This document shows positions 8,215-16,499 of a stretch of 64,000 nt of DNA, in pieces. The translations under genes and the position numbers were made by a program. The DNA lies in contig NZ_JAMBOE010000006.1 of assembly GCF_023715465.1 (NCBI RefSeq), positions 1 through 64,000 of the forward strand, in the 5' to 3' direction. How positions within the stretch are numbered: the stretch's first letter is position 1; the number at the start of each line of letters is the position of its first letter. The DNA is from Paenibacillus macerans (GTDB lineage: Bacteria > Bacillota > Bacilli > Paenibacillales > Paenibacillaceae). Under the pieces are notes generated by a model that saw only the letters and a program-made list of their open reading frames with translations, did no database searches and had not been told where the DNA came from.

Positions 8215-9003
8215 ATGGCCGGTAACAATGAACCTGTTATCACGCTAAGGGATTTGCGCATGAGGTTTGGAGATAAGTTTGTATTAAACGGGATTGATCT
8301 GGATGTGTATCCGGGGCAAATCATTGGTTACATCGGTCCAAACGGGGCGGGCAAAAGCACAACGGTTAAAATCATGCTTGGACTGATCGAAGGGTATACC
8401 GGCGAGGTCCGGATTTTGGACGCCAGCCCGCAGGATGAAAGCGTGGAGTACAAAAAGCGCATCGGTTACGTGCCGGAAGTGGCGGAAATTTACGATACGC
8501 TGACAGCCCGGGAATATTTGACGTTTATCGGCGAGCTTTACGGTTTGCCTGGGGATGATGCGGAAAGCAAAGCGCGCCGGCTTATGGAGCGTTTTGGCCT
8601 TACGGATGTTTTTGACGTTCGCATTGCCACGTTTTCCAAAGGGATGAAGCAAAAGGTGCTGCTCATTTCCAGCCTGCTGCACAACCCGGACATTTTGTTT
8701 CTGGACGAGCCGCTCAGCGGGCTTGACGCCAACAGCGTCATGGTGGTGAAGGAAATCCTCGCTTTGTTGGCAGCGCAGGGGAAGACGATTTTTTATTCCT
8801 CGCACATCATGGACGTGGTGGAAAAAATCAGCGATCGGATCATCCTGCTGGACCGGGGGATCGTGGTGGCCGACGGCAGCTTTGAGCAGCTTAAAGGCCA
8901 GTTTAAGGAGGGGTCCCTTGAGCAGGTGTTTAACCAGTTGACCGGATTTAACGAGCATCAAAGCATCGCCGAACAGTTTGTGGCGATCGTGCAAGAGGTG
9001 TAG
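8215..9003 (+). CDS. ABC transporter ATPase (EcsA-like)
   Basis: A 262-residue ATP-binding subunit with Walker A GPNGAGKST, signature FSKGMKQKVLL, Walker B ILFLDEPLSGLD and switch His in YSSHIMD. The FSKGMKQ form of the signature is typical of ABC-2 type exporters and of EcsA. An upstream TTG at 8191 would add eight residues and also has a purine-rich site; the ATG at 8215 follows AAAGGG-TGGAG and is preferred. It is followed after two bases by its membrane partner. Substrate unknown. Confidence 0.85.
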   Translation: MAGNNEPVITLRDLRMRFGDKFVLNGIDLDVYPGQIIGYIGPNGAGKSTTVKIMLGLIEGYTGEVRILDASPQDESVEYKKRIGYVPEVAEIYDTLTAREYLTFIGELYGLPGDDAESKARRLMERFGLTDVFDVRIATFSKGMKQKVLLISSLLHNPDILFLDEPLSGLDANSVMVVKEILALLAAQGKTIFYSSHIMDVVEKISDRIILLDRGIVVADGSFEQLKGQFKEGSLEQVFNQLTGFNEHQSIAEQFVAIVQEV

Positions 9004-9005
9004 CT

Positions 9006-10682
9006 ATGAACGAGATGAAGTCGCTAAAGGTGTTGGACCGATTCCGCGGGCCGTTCGAACGATTGGGGGTGGACTATCCCGTCATGCGCCGCATCCTGCA
9101 GGTGAAGCTGACGATGGATGCCCGGCGGGTGCCTACCATTGTCGGGAAATCCCGAAAGGAGGCGGATCGGGCGAAAGACCGCTTCGGGCGGGAGAAGGAG
9201 AAAAACCAGTTTTTTGGCTCCTTGTGGCTTTACTTTATTTTTGGCGCGCTGGGTGGCATCATTGTGGCGGCCGGAGACAACTACCTGTTTCAGGTGAGCA
9301 TGTTGTTTGGCATTATGATGTTTATAGTCATGACCTCGATGATTTCTGACTTTTCCGCGGTGCTGCTGGATATCCGGGACCGGAGCATCCTGGCGGTCAG
9401 GCCGGTGAACCGCAGGACGATCGCCATGGCCAAGGCGCTGCACATTTTCTTCTACCTGTTTTTTCTGACCGGCGCGATTGCGGCAGTGCCGCTGGCCGTC
9501 GGGCTGTTAAAGCACGGGGCCGGGTTTGCGCTGCTGCTGCTGTTGGGGCTGGTGCTGATGGATCTGCTCATTATGGTTATTACCGCTTTATTGTATTTGG
9601 GAGTGCTGCGATTTTTTGACGGCGAAAAGTTGAAGGACATCATCAACTATGTGCAGATCGGGTTGACGATCGGCATCACAGTCGGGTATCAGCTGGTGGT
9701 CCGGCTTTTCGATTTTACCGCCTTGAACATCGTGTTCCAGCCAAGATGGTGGCAGTATTTCATCCCGCCGATTTGGTTCGGAGCGGCGTTCGAGACGGTG
9801 CTGCATCCGGGGAACGGAAGGCCGTACACGGTTTTCGCCCTGTTGTCTCTTCTCGTGCCGTTGGCCGCCTTTGCCCTGTATCTGAAGCTGGCGCCTGCCC
9901 TGGAAAGGAATTTGCAGAAGCTGGCGGAGCCGGGACGGCGGCACGGACAGCGGACGGGAACCGAGTTGAAGCGGCTGGCCGAGTGGCTGTGCCGGGACCC
10001 GCAGGAGAGAGTGTTTTTCCGGTTTGCCTGGACGATGCTGGGGAATGAGCGGGAGTTTAAGCTTAAAGTGTACCCGACGCTAGGGTTTTCGATCATTTTC
10101 CCGTTTATTTTTCTGTTTACCGACGGCTTCGAAAACGGACTTCAGGGGCTGGCCGGTACCCGCAAATATTTGTTTATTTATTTCTGCGGTTTGATGCTGC
10201 CTACCGTCATCATGATGCTGCGCTATTCCGGCAAACACAAGGCCGCCTGGATTTACCGGGTGCTGCCGATTCGGGAAGAGGGGCCGATATACAAGGGGGC
10301 GCTGCTCGCTTGCCTGGTTCGGCTGCTGCTGCCTTTGTTTGTGCTGGAAAGCCTGATTTTTGTGCTGCTGTTTGGGGCGCACATCATTCCCGACCTGGTT
10401 GTCGCCGGCCTGGCGATGCAATTGTTCGCCATCTTGTGCTTCGCTTATTTGCGCAAAGGGCTTCCTTTCTCGGAGCCGTTTGAGGCCACGCAGCAAAGCG
10501 AAGGATTGAAGTTGCTGCCGCTTATGTTCCTGCTTGGCGGCATGGGACTTCTGCATTGGGCGGCGACCACGGTTCCGTTTGGTGTTATCGTCTATGCGTT
10601 ATTGCTGATTATCGCGATTTGGCTGGGGTGGAGAAAGGTGTTTGCTCCCGGAACGCTCGCTAAAGGGAGGGCGGAGTATTGA
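9006..10682 (+). CDS. ABC transporter permease (large, ABC-2-like)
   Basis: A 558-residue membrane protein with about twelve to fourteen hydrophobic segments in several clusters (roughly residues 70-110, 140-240, 280-300, 360-390, 430-540), separated by a charged central region. It is predicted to form the export channel for the ATPase just upstream. The layout resembles large EcsB-like or uncharacterised two-gene exporters of Bacillota, but I do not recognise the substrate class. Its stop codon overlaps the next start by three bases, so the next gene is probably coupled to it. Confidence 0.75.
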   Translation: MNEMKSLKVLDRFRGPFERLGVDYPVMRRILQVKLTMDARRVPTIVGKSRKEADRAKDRFGREKEKNQFFGSLWLYFIFGALGGIIVAAGDNYLFQVSMLFGIMMFIVMTSMISDFSAVLLDIRDRSILAVRPVNRRTIAMAKALHIFFYLFFLTGAIAAVPLAVGLLKHGAGFALLLLLGLVLMDLLIMVITALLYLGVLRFFDGEKLKDIINYVQIGLTIGITVGYQLVVRLFDFTALNIVFQPRWWQYFIPPIWFGAAFETVLHPGNGRPYTVFALLSLLVPLAAFALYLKLAPALERNLQKLAEPGRRHGQRTGTELKRLAEWLCRDPQERVFFRFAWTMLGNEREFKLKVYPTLGFSIIFPFIFLFTDGFENGLQGLAGTRKYLFIYFCGLMLPTVIMMLRYSGKHKAAWIYRVLPIREEGPIYKGALLACLVRLLLPLFVLESLIFVLLFGAHIIPDLVVAGLAMQLFAILCFAYLRKGLPFSEPFEATQQSEGLKLLPLMFLLGGMGLLHWAATTVPFGVIVYALLLIIAIWLGWRKVFAPGTLAKGRAEY

Positions 10683-11053
10683 AGGTTGGAAGGATGCAAT
10701 CGGAAAAAGAAGGGCCGCGAATTCACCGCGAGAAGACGACGGTGGCGCTGATGATCACCCTTTATTGCCGGCAGCGGCATGGGGATCGGGAACGGACCAG
10801 CCGGGACGAAGCCGCAGGCGGGTCCGAACCCGGCTTGTGCCCGGAGTGCGCGGAGTTGTTTAGGTACGCCCGGGAGCGGCTCGCCCGCTGCCGGTTCGGC
10901 GAAAACAAAACGACCTGCCGGGCGTGTCCGGTCCACTGCTATGCGCCTAAACAGCGGGAGGAAATCCGCAAAATCATGGCTTACGCCGGACCAAAAATGC
11001 TATTGCGGCATCCGGTACTGACGGTTCGGCATCTGTTGGACGATAGGAAATGA
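10679..11053 (+). CDS. Nitrous-oxide-stimulated promoter family protein (YgbA-like)
   Basis: A 124-residue Cys-rich protein with the family pattern REKTTVALMITLYCRQRH, LCPECAEL, RCRFGENKTTC, CPVHCY, then an RKIMAYAGPKMLLRHP segment near the C-terminus. In E. coli ygbA is induced by nitrosative stress and the family name reflects that; the biochemical role is not settled. The cysteines suggest metal or Fe-S binding (inference). A TTG start at 10679 has a GGGAGG site; an ATG at 10694 is the alternative. It overlaps the permease stop, which places it in an exporter operon. The stop lies three bases from the convergent lipoprotein gene. Confidence 0.85.
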   Translation: MKVGRMQSEKEGPRIHREKTTVALMITLYCRQRHGDRERTSRDEAAGGSEPGLCPECAELFRYARERLARCRFGENKTTCRACPVHCYAPKQREEIRKIMAYAGPKMLLRHPVLTVRHLLDDRK

Positions 11054-11056
11054 GTA

Positions 11057-12052
11057 TTATCGCGATAAAATACTGCTTAGCACATCGTCGATCATTTTTC
11101 CGTTGGCGATCACGCCGGTGTACAGCCAACTGGAGTCGGCGCCGAATTCGTATACATGCCCGCTCTTCACCGCCGGAATCCCCAACCATATCGGATCATT
11201 CCGCATTTCTTCCGTAGTGATGCCGGTGCTTTTAATGATAAACAAATAATCCGCATCGAGTTCCGCCAGCTTCTCTTTGGAAATCGGATTCCAATTGGCG
11301 GCGGCGGACGCGGAAATCTCCTTCACGGCTGCCGGCACTTGCAGGCCAAGGTCGCGGTAGAGCACATCGCCGCTCGACAGCTGTTCATGTACAACATAGG
11401 TATTTTTGGCGCTGACCCAAAGCACGGCCGCCGAGGCCTCCCCAACTTCCTGACGGAGCTTCGCTTTGGCGTCGCTTGCCTTCTGTTCATATTCATCCAG
11501 TACCTTGCGGCCCTCTTCCGGTTTATTCAGAACATCGGCTACGGCAAGCAATTCCTGACGCCAATCGTTGTTTTCTCCCGTACCGATGACATAGGTGGGT
11601 GCAATTTTGGCGTACTGCGCATATTTGTCCCCGCTGGCCATCTCCGCGCTGTCCATCATGATCAGATCGGGCTCAAAGCTCATTACGGCTTCATAAGGAA
11701 GCTCGGAAGGAATCGCAGGAACATCCTTCAGCGCGTATTGCAGATAGCGTTGTACCGATTTGCCATTGCCCACGGACCATTGTGCTACCGGCTTGACGCC
11801 CAGCGCGACCAGATGATCCTCCAGGTACGAAGCGAGGATGCGCTGCGGATTTGCCGGGACCTTGACTTCATTGCCCAAGGCGTCCGTGAGCAGGCGTTCG
11901 CCGGTCTGATTTTGCGGTTCGGACGTGCTGTTGACTGCAGTTTGCTGACCTCCGTTCGTCGTTGCCGGAGCGGATTCTCCTGCACAAGAGCTTAACAGCA
12001 AGACCAGGCTAAGCAGGACCGGTGCTAAAGCGTATTTCGTGTGTTTGTTCAT
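11057..12052 (-). CDS. Iron-siderophore-binding lipoprotein without adjacent transporter
   Basis: A 331-residue solute-binding protein of the class III (FecB/FhuD-like) fold. The signal peptide ends in LLSSC (lipobox), followed by a Thr/Asn/Gln-rich linker. The TDALGNEVKVPANPQRILAS opening of the mature domain and the later SFEPDLIMMDS segment are typical of FeuA/YfiY-like siderophore receptors. No permease or ATPase gene is nearby, so it must share a transporter encoded elsewhere, or possibly the one at 1780. A Fur box lies upstream (12087-12107). It is convergent with the YgbA-like gene with only three bases between stops. Confidence 0.87.
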   Translation of the reverse strand: MNKHTKYALAPVLLSLVLLLSSCAGESAPATTNGGQQTAVNSTSEPQNQTGERLLTDALGNEVKVPANPQRILASYLEDHLVALGVKPVAQWSVGNGKSVQRYLQYALKDVPAIPSELPYEAVMSFEPDLIMMDSAEMASGDKYAQYAKIAPTYVIGTGENNDWRQELLAVADVLNKPEEGRKVLDEYEQKASDAKAKLRQEVGEASAAVLWVSAKNTYVVHEQLSSGDVLYRDLGLQVPAAVKEISASAAANWNPISKEKLAELDADYLFIIKSTGITTEEMRNDPIWLGIPAVKSGHVYEFGADSSWLYTGVIANGKMIDDVLSSILSR

Positions 12053-12086
12053 CTTCTAAAACCCTCCACAACTCTTTCCATCATTA

Positions 12087-12107
12087 TGATAATGATTATT
12101 ATTATCA
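12087..12107 (-). promoter_or_regulatory. Fur box upstream of the orphan siderophore-binding lipoprotein
   Basis: Inverted repeat with arms TGATAATGA and TTATTATCA three bases apart (one mismatch between arms), within the 55 bases before the lipoprotein start. It matches the Bacillus Fur consensus, so iron repression is expected. Confidence 0.8.
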
Positions 12108-12251
12108 ATCAAAACCATCTATGGCGCAACCTTTTTCCAAAAATAAAAGTGCGACAAGTATGTCACAGGAATGTCAAAAATAAATCCGTGGCAAAAAAAC
12201 GAGTAATGACGCGGGTTCGCGGCTCTTTTTCTGCCTTTGTGACATACATCA

Positions 12252-12267
12252 TGTGATTTCCGTCACA
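12252..12267 (+). promoter_or_regulatory. Consensus Fnr/Crp-type site upstream of cydA
   Basis: TGTGA, six bases, TCACA: an exact match to the Bacillus Fnr consensus. Its centre lies about 50 bp upstream of a TAGAAT -10-like hexamer (12310-12315), that is near -61 from the expected start, a class I activator position. It would link cydABDC expression to low oxygen. A partial second half-site (TGTGA) overlaps just upstream. Confidence 0.7.
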
Positions 12268-12353
12268 AAATTATTACATTTTACAGCGTTCGTTTTCATC
12301 AATGAGTGCTAGAATTCACATTAGATAATAATTATTCGAAAGTAGGGGATGAA

Positions 12354-13760
12354 ATGTTGGATCCGATTCTGCTTGCACGCCTTCAGTTTGCGGTGACGAC
12401 GATTTTCCATTTCTTCTTTGTGCCTCTGTCCATCGGTCTGGTGCTGCTCATCGCGATCATGGAAACGATGTATGTCGTGAAGGGGAAAGAAGAATACAAA
12501 CGGATGGCCAAGTTCTGGGGCAAACTGTTCCTGATCAACTTTGCGGTCGGGGTTGTGACGGGGATTCTCCAGGAATTCCAGTTCGGCATGAACTGGTCGG
12601 ATTACTCGCGGTTCGTAGGGGATGTGTTCGGCGCGCCGCTCGCGGTTGAAGCGCTGTTCGCCTTCTTTATGGAATCGACCTTTATCGGACTGTGGATCTT
12701 CGGATGGGATCGCTTGTCCAAGAAAGTGCATCTGCTGTGCATTTGGCTGGTGGCTTTGGGGACGACGGTATCGGCGTTCTGGATTTTGGCGGCCAACTCG
12801 TTTATGCAACGGCCGGTCGGTTTTGAAATTAACAACGGCCGGGCGGAAATGAACGACTTCTTCGCGTTGATCGGCAACGGGCAGCTGTGGGTGGAATTCC
12901 CGCATACCGTGCTTGGCGCGTTTGCCACGGGTGCGTTTATGATCGCCGGGATCAGCGCGTATAAGCTGCTGAAACGCCAGGATACGTCCTTTTTCAAAAA
13001 ATCGTTTGCGATCGGCATCATCGTTGCTTTAATCGCTTCGTTCGGCACGGCGCTGTTCGGCCACCAGCAAGCGCAGTATCTGGTCAAAACGCAGCCGATG
13101 AAAATGGCCGCATCCGAAGGCCTTTGGGGCAAATCCGGCGACCCTGCGCCTTGGACGCTGTACGCGCACATTGATTCGGGTAGCGGGAAAAACGATTTTG
13201 AAATCAAAGTCCCTTATCTGCTCAGCTTCCTGTCTTACAGTAAATTTTCCGGCGAAGTAAAAGGAATGCACGAGCTTCAGAGCGAATATGAACAATCATA
13301 TGGGCCTGGGGATTATATTCCGCCGGTGCGGACGACCTTCTGGAGCTTCCGGATCATGATCGCCGCCGGCTGCCTGATGATCCTGCTTGGACTTTACGGC
13401 ACGTATCTGGCTTGGCGCAAAAAGCTGGACCGCCCGAACAAATGGTTTTACCGCGCGATGCTGTGGTCGATCTCGCTGCCGTTTATCGCCAATACGTCCG
13501 GCTGGATCATGACGGAATTCGGCCGTCAGCCATGGACGGTATTCGGTCTGATGCAGACGAAGGACAGTGTATCGCCGAGCGTCACCGGCGGGCAAATTTT
13601 GTTCTCCCTGATCGCGTTTACGTTGATTTACGCGGTGCTTGGGGCGGTGATGGCCTACCTGTTCGTTAAGGTTATCAAGAAAGGGCCGAATGAGGACGGC
13701 GCCGGTGCCGACCATTCGACGGATCCATTCGGTAAGGAGGGTTATCATGCTGTCTCTTAA
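12354..13760 (+). CDS. cydA: Cytochrome bd quinol oxidase subunit I
   Basis: 468 residues, the same size as B. subtilis CydA, with a short Q-loop. It carries the haems of the bd oxidase and oxidises menaquinol while reducing oxygen to water. Visible are the N-terminal haem-ligand His19 in TIFHFFF, a further His in EFPHTVLGAF and the GRQPW motif near the C-terminus. The ATG at 12354 follows AGGGGATG; a longer frame has no site. It is the first gene of cydABDC and overlaps cydB by 14 bases. Regulation by an Fnr-type protein is suggested by the site upstream. Confidence 0.95.
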   Translation: MLDPILLARLQFAVTTIFHFFFVPLSIGLVLLIAIMETMYVVKGKEEYKRMAKFWGKLFLINFAVGVVTGILQEFQFGMNWSDYSRFVGDVFGAPLAVEALFAFFMESTFIGLWIFGWDRLSKKVHLLCIWLVALGTTVSAFWILAANSFMQRPVGFEINNGRAEMNDFFALIGNGQLWVEFPHTVLGAFATGAFMIAGISAYKLLKRQDTSFFKKSFAIGIIVALIASFGTALFGHQQAQYLVKTQPMKMAASEGLWGKSGDPAPWTLYAHIDSGSGKNDFEIKVPYLLSFLSYSKFSGEVKGMHELQSEYEQSYGPGDYIPPVRTTFWSFRIMIAAGCLMILLGLYGTYLAWRKKLDRPNKWFYRAMLWSISLPFIANTSGWIMTEFGRQPWTVFGLMQTKDSVSPSVTGGQILFSLIAFTLIYAVLGAVMAYLFVKVIKKGPNEDGAGADHSTDPFGKEGYHAVS

Positions 13761-14763
13761 TGAGCTGTGGTTTATCCTTGTCGCGGTGTTGTTCATCGGT
13801 TTCTTCTTTTTGGAAGGCTTTGATTTCGGCATCGGAATGAGCACCCGGTTTTTGGCAAAAACTGATATGGAGCGACGGGTTCTGATCAACTCGATCGGAC
13901 CGTTCTGGGATGGCAACGAGGTTTGGTTGATAACGGCGGGCGGCGCCATGTTCGCCGCTTTCCCCAACTGGTACGCCACGATGTTCAGCGGATATTACAC
14001 CCCGCTTGTCGTGCTGCTGCTGGCGCTGATCGCCCGGGGGGTTGCGTTTGAATTCCGCGGCAAGGTCGGCAGTGAGAAATGGAAGTCGACCTGGGACGGC
14101 GCGATTTTCCTCGGCAGCCTGCTGCCGCCGTTCCTGCTCGGCGTAGTGTTCGCGGGCCTGATGAAAGGCCTGCCGATCGACGGGGACATGGAAATGAAAG
14201 CCGGCCTGTTCGATATGGTGAACATCTACACGCTGGTCGGCGGCATTACGGTCGTCATGCTGTGCCTTGTGCACGGCCTGCTGTTCGCCTCGCTGCGCAC
14301 GACGGGGAGTTTGCAGGAGCGGGCCCGCAAGCTGGCGCATAAAATGCTGATTCCGCTGGCGGTATTGTTCGTTCTGTTTGGCGTGTTGACCTACTTCCAG
14401 ACGGATGTGTTCCAAGTCCGCGGCTTGGTGCTCGGGCTGGTAGGGGTGCTCGGCGTTATCGCCTTTGTGCTGGGGGGATGGTTTATCTCCAAGCAAAAAG
14501 ACGGCTGGGCGTTTGGCATGACCGGAACGATGATCGCCCTTTCGATCGCGGCGGTGTTTATCGGGTTGTTCCCGCGCGTTATGGTCAGCTCGATCAGCGA
14601 GACGTTTTCGCTCACGATCCAGAACGCGGCCTCCGGGGCTTACTCGCTGAAGGTCATGACGATCGTGGCATTAACCCTGCTGCCGTTTGTGCTGGGGTAT
14701 CAAATTTGGAGTTATTTCGTTTTCCATAAACGCGTACACGAGAAGGAGCATTTGGAATATTAA
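13747..14763 (+). CDS. cydB: Cytochrome bd quinol oxidase subunit II
   Basis: A 338-residue integral membrane subunit with about eight helices, starting MLSLNELWFILVAVLF, with the conserved FLEGFDFGIG segment and a WDGNEVWLI motif. It pairs with CydA to form the high-affinity terminal oxidase. AAGGAGG stands six bases before the ATG at 13747, inside the end of cydA, consistent with coupled translation. The stop TAA shares a base with the cydD start. Confidence 0.95.
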   Translation: MLSLNELWFILVAVLFIGFFFLEGFDFGIGMSTRFLAKTDMERRVLINSIGPFWDGNEVWLITAGGAMFAAFPNWYATMFSGYYTPLVVLLLALIARGVAFEFRGKVGSEKWKSTWDGAIFLGSLLPPFLLGVVFAGLMKGLPIDGDMEMKAGLFDMVNIYTLVGGITVVMLCLVHGLLFASLRTTGSLQERARKLAHKMLIPLAVLFVLFGVLTYFQTDVFQVRGLVLGLVGVLGVIAFVLGGWFISKQKDGWAFGMTGTMIALSIAAVFIGLFPRVMVSSISETFSLTIQNAASGAYSLKVMTIVALTLLPFVLGYQIWSYFVFHKRVHEKEHLEY

Positions 14764-16499
14764 TGGGACGCGGTTTGATGAAATTTCCAGGGGTGCGGCC
14801 GGTCATGGCGATCATGGCCCTGCTGACCCTGCTTCAGAGCATCGCTATCATCGGGCAGGCTAAATGGCTGGCGGAGATCGTCTCCGCCCTGTTTGCCGGC
14901 GCCAAGCTGCAGGAACAAGCCGGCGGGGCCGGTTTGTTCCTGCTTGCTTTTATGGTGCGGCAAATTTGCGCGCTGACGATGCAGAAGACGGCCTACCGCT
15001 TCGCGGAAGAGACGGGGCGGGATCTGCGGGGGCAGGTGCTGGAGAAGCTGTTCCAACTGGGTCCGCGGTTCACCGGGACTGAGGGCACCGGAAATCTGGT
15101 AACCTTGGTGCTGGAGGGCGTCACCAAATTCCGCAATTACCTGGAGCTGTTTCTGCCGCGGATGCTGGCGACCGGGCTGACGCCGGTGTTGATTTTGGCA
15201 TACGTATATAAGCTGGATCTCGCTTCCGGGATCATCCTGACGATTACGATGCCGATTTTGATCGCGTTTATGATTTTGCTCGGGCTGGCGGCCCGGAAGC
15301 AAACGGAGCGGCAGCTTAAATCGTACCGCGTGCTGGCGAATCATTTCGTCGATTCACTGCGTGGCCTGGAGACGCTGAAATTCCTTGGGCGCAGCAAATC
15401 GCATCAGAACTCGATCGCCCGGGTGAGCGACTCCTACCGTTCGGCAACGATGCGTACGCTGCGGGTCGCCTTTCTGTCCTCGTTTGCGCTCGACTTCTTT
15501 ACGATGCTGTCGGTCGCTTCGGTGGCGGTCAGCCTCGGGCTGCGGCTGGTGAACGGGGAAATGCTGCTGCTGCCCGCGCTGACCGTGCTGATTTTGGCGC
15601 CGGAGTATTTTTTGCCGGTGCGGATGGTCGGGGCGGATTTCCACGCCACCCTGGACGGGAAGGAAGCGGGCGAGGCGATGCAGGCGATCATCACGGCGGC
15701 GGAGGAGGAGGCGTCCAAGGCGGCGCCGGTGCCGGAAGGCGTGGCCTGGGCGTGGACGCCGGACAGTACGCTGGCCTTGCATGGCGTGGGCGTGATCCAT
15801 GAGCGGGAAGCCAAGGCCTCGCTGGAGGATGTCCGGCTGTCGCTTCGCGGCATGGGCAAAATCGGCATCATCGGCGAAAGCGGGGCCGGAAAGTCGACGC
15901 TGATCGACGTGCTTGGCGGGTTTTTGCGGCCGACGTCCGGCAGCTTTGAGCTGAACGGCAGCACGCTGGGTGATTTGACGGCCGCGGGCTGGCGGGAGCA
16001 AGTCACTTATATTCCGCAGCGTCCGTATATTTTTAGCGGCAGCCTGGCCGATAATATAAGCTTCCATGCGCCCGGGGCGGCGCGCGGGGATGTGGAGCGG
16101 GCGGCGGTGGCGGCCGGGCTCGGGGAATTGGCGCGCAGCTTGCCCGGCGGGCTGGACGAGCCGATCGGCGGCGGCGGGCGGACGCTGAGCGGCGGCCAGG
16201 AGCAGCGTGTGGCGCTGGCCCGGGCTTTGCTCAGCAAGCGGCCGATTATTTTGCTCGACGAGCCGACGGCCCATTTGGATATCGAGACGGAATACGAGTT
16301 GAAGGAAACGATGCTGCCATTGTTTGAAGGGAAGCTCGTATTGCTGGCAACGCACCGGCTGCATTGGATGCGGCAAATGGACCATATCATCGTGATGGAG
16401 CAGGGCCGGGTGGCGGAGACGGGTACGCATGACGAGCTGATGAAGAAACGGGGCGCTTATTACCGCATGGTTGCGGCGCAGCGGGAGGAGATCGGATGA
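14763..16499 (+). CDS. cydD: CydDC assembly exporter, ATPase/permease CydD
   Basis: A 578-residue half-transporter: six membrane helices in about the first 310 residues, then an ATPase domain with Walker A GESGAGKST, signature LSGGQEQRVAL, Walker B IILLDEPTAHLD and switch His in LATHRL. In E. coli, CydDC exports cysteine and glutathione and is needed to assemble cytochrome bd; the same role is expected here from its place in cydABDC. The first codon overlaps the cydB stop by one base and the last four bases overlap cydC. Confidence 0.92.
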   Translation: MGRGLMKFPGVRPVMAIMALLTLLQSIAIIGQAKWLAEIVSALFAGAKLQEQAGGAGLFLLAFMVRQICALTMQKTAYRFAEETGRDLRGQVLEKLFQLGPRFTGTEGTGNLVTLVLEGVTKFRNYLELFLPRMLATGLTPVLILAYVYKLDLASGIILTITMPILIAFMILLGLAARKQTERQLKSYRVLANHFVDSLRGLETLKFLGRSKSHQNSIARVSDSYRSATMRTLRVAFLSSFALDFFTMLSVASVAVSLGLRLVNGEMLLLPALTVLILAPEYFLPVRMVGADFHATLDGKEAGEAMQAIITAAEEEASKAAPVPEGVAWAWTPDSTLALHGVGVIHEREAKASLEDVRLSLRGMGKIGIIGESGAGKSTLIDVLGGFLRPTSGSFELNGSTLGDLTAAGWREQVTYIPQRPYIFSGSLADNISFHAPGAARGDVERAAVAAGLGELARSLPGGLDEPIGGGGRTLSGGQEQRVALARALLSKRPIILLDEPTAHLDIETEYELKETMLPLFEGKLVLLATHRLHWMRQMDHIIVMEQGRVAETGTHDELMKKRGAYYRMVAAQREEIG

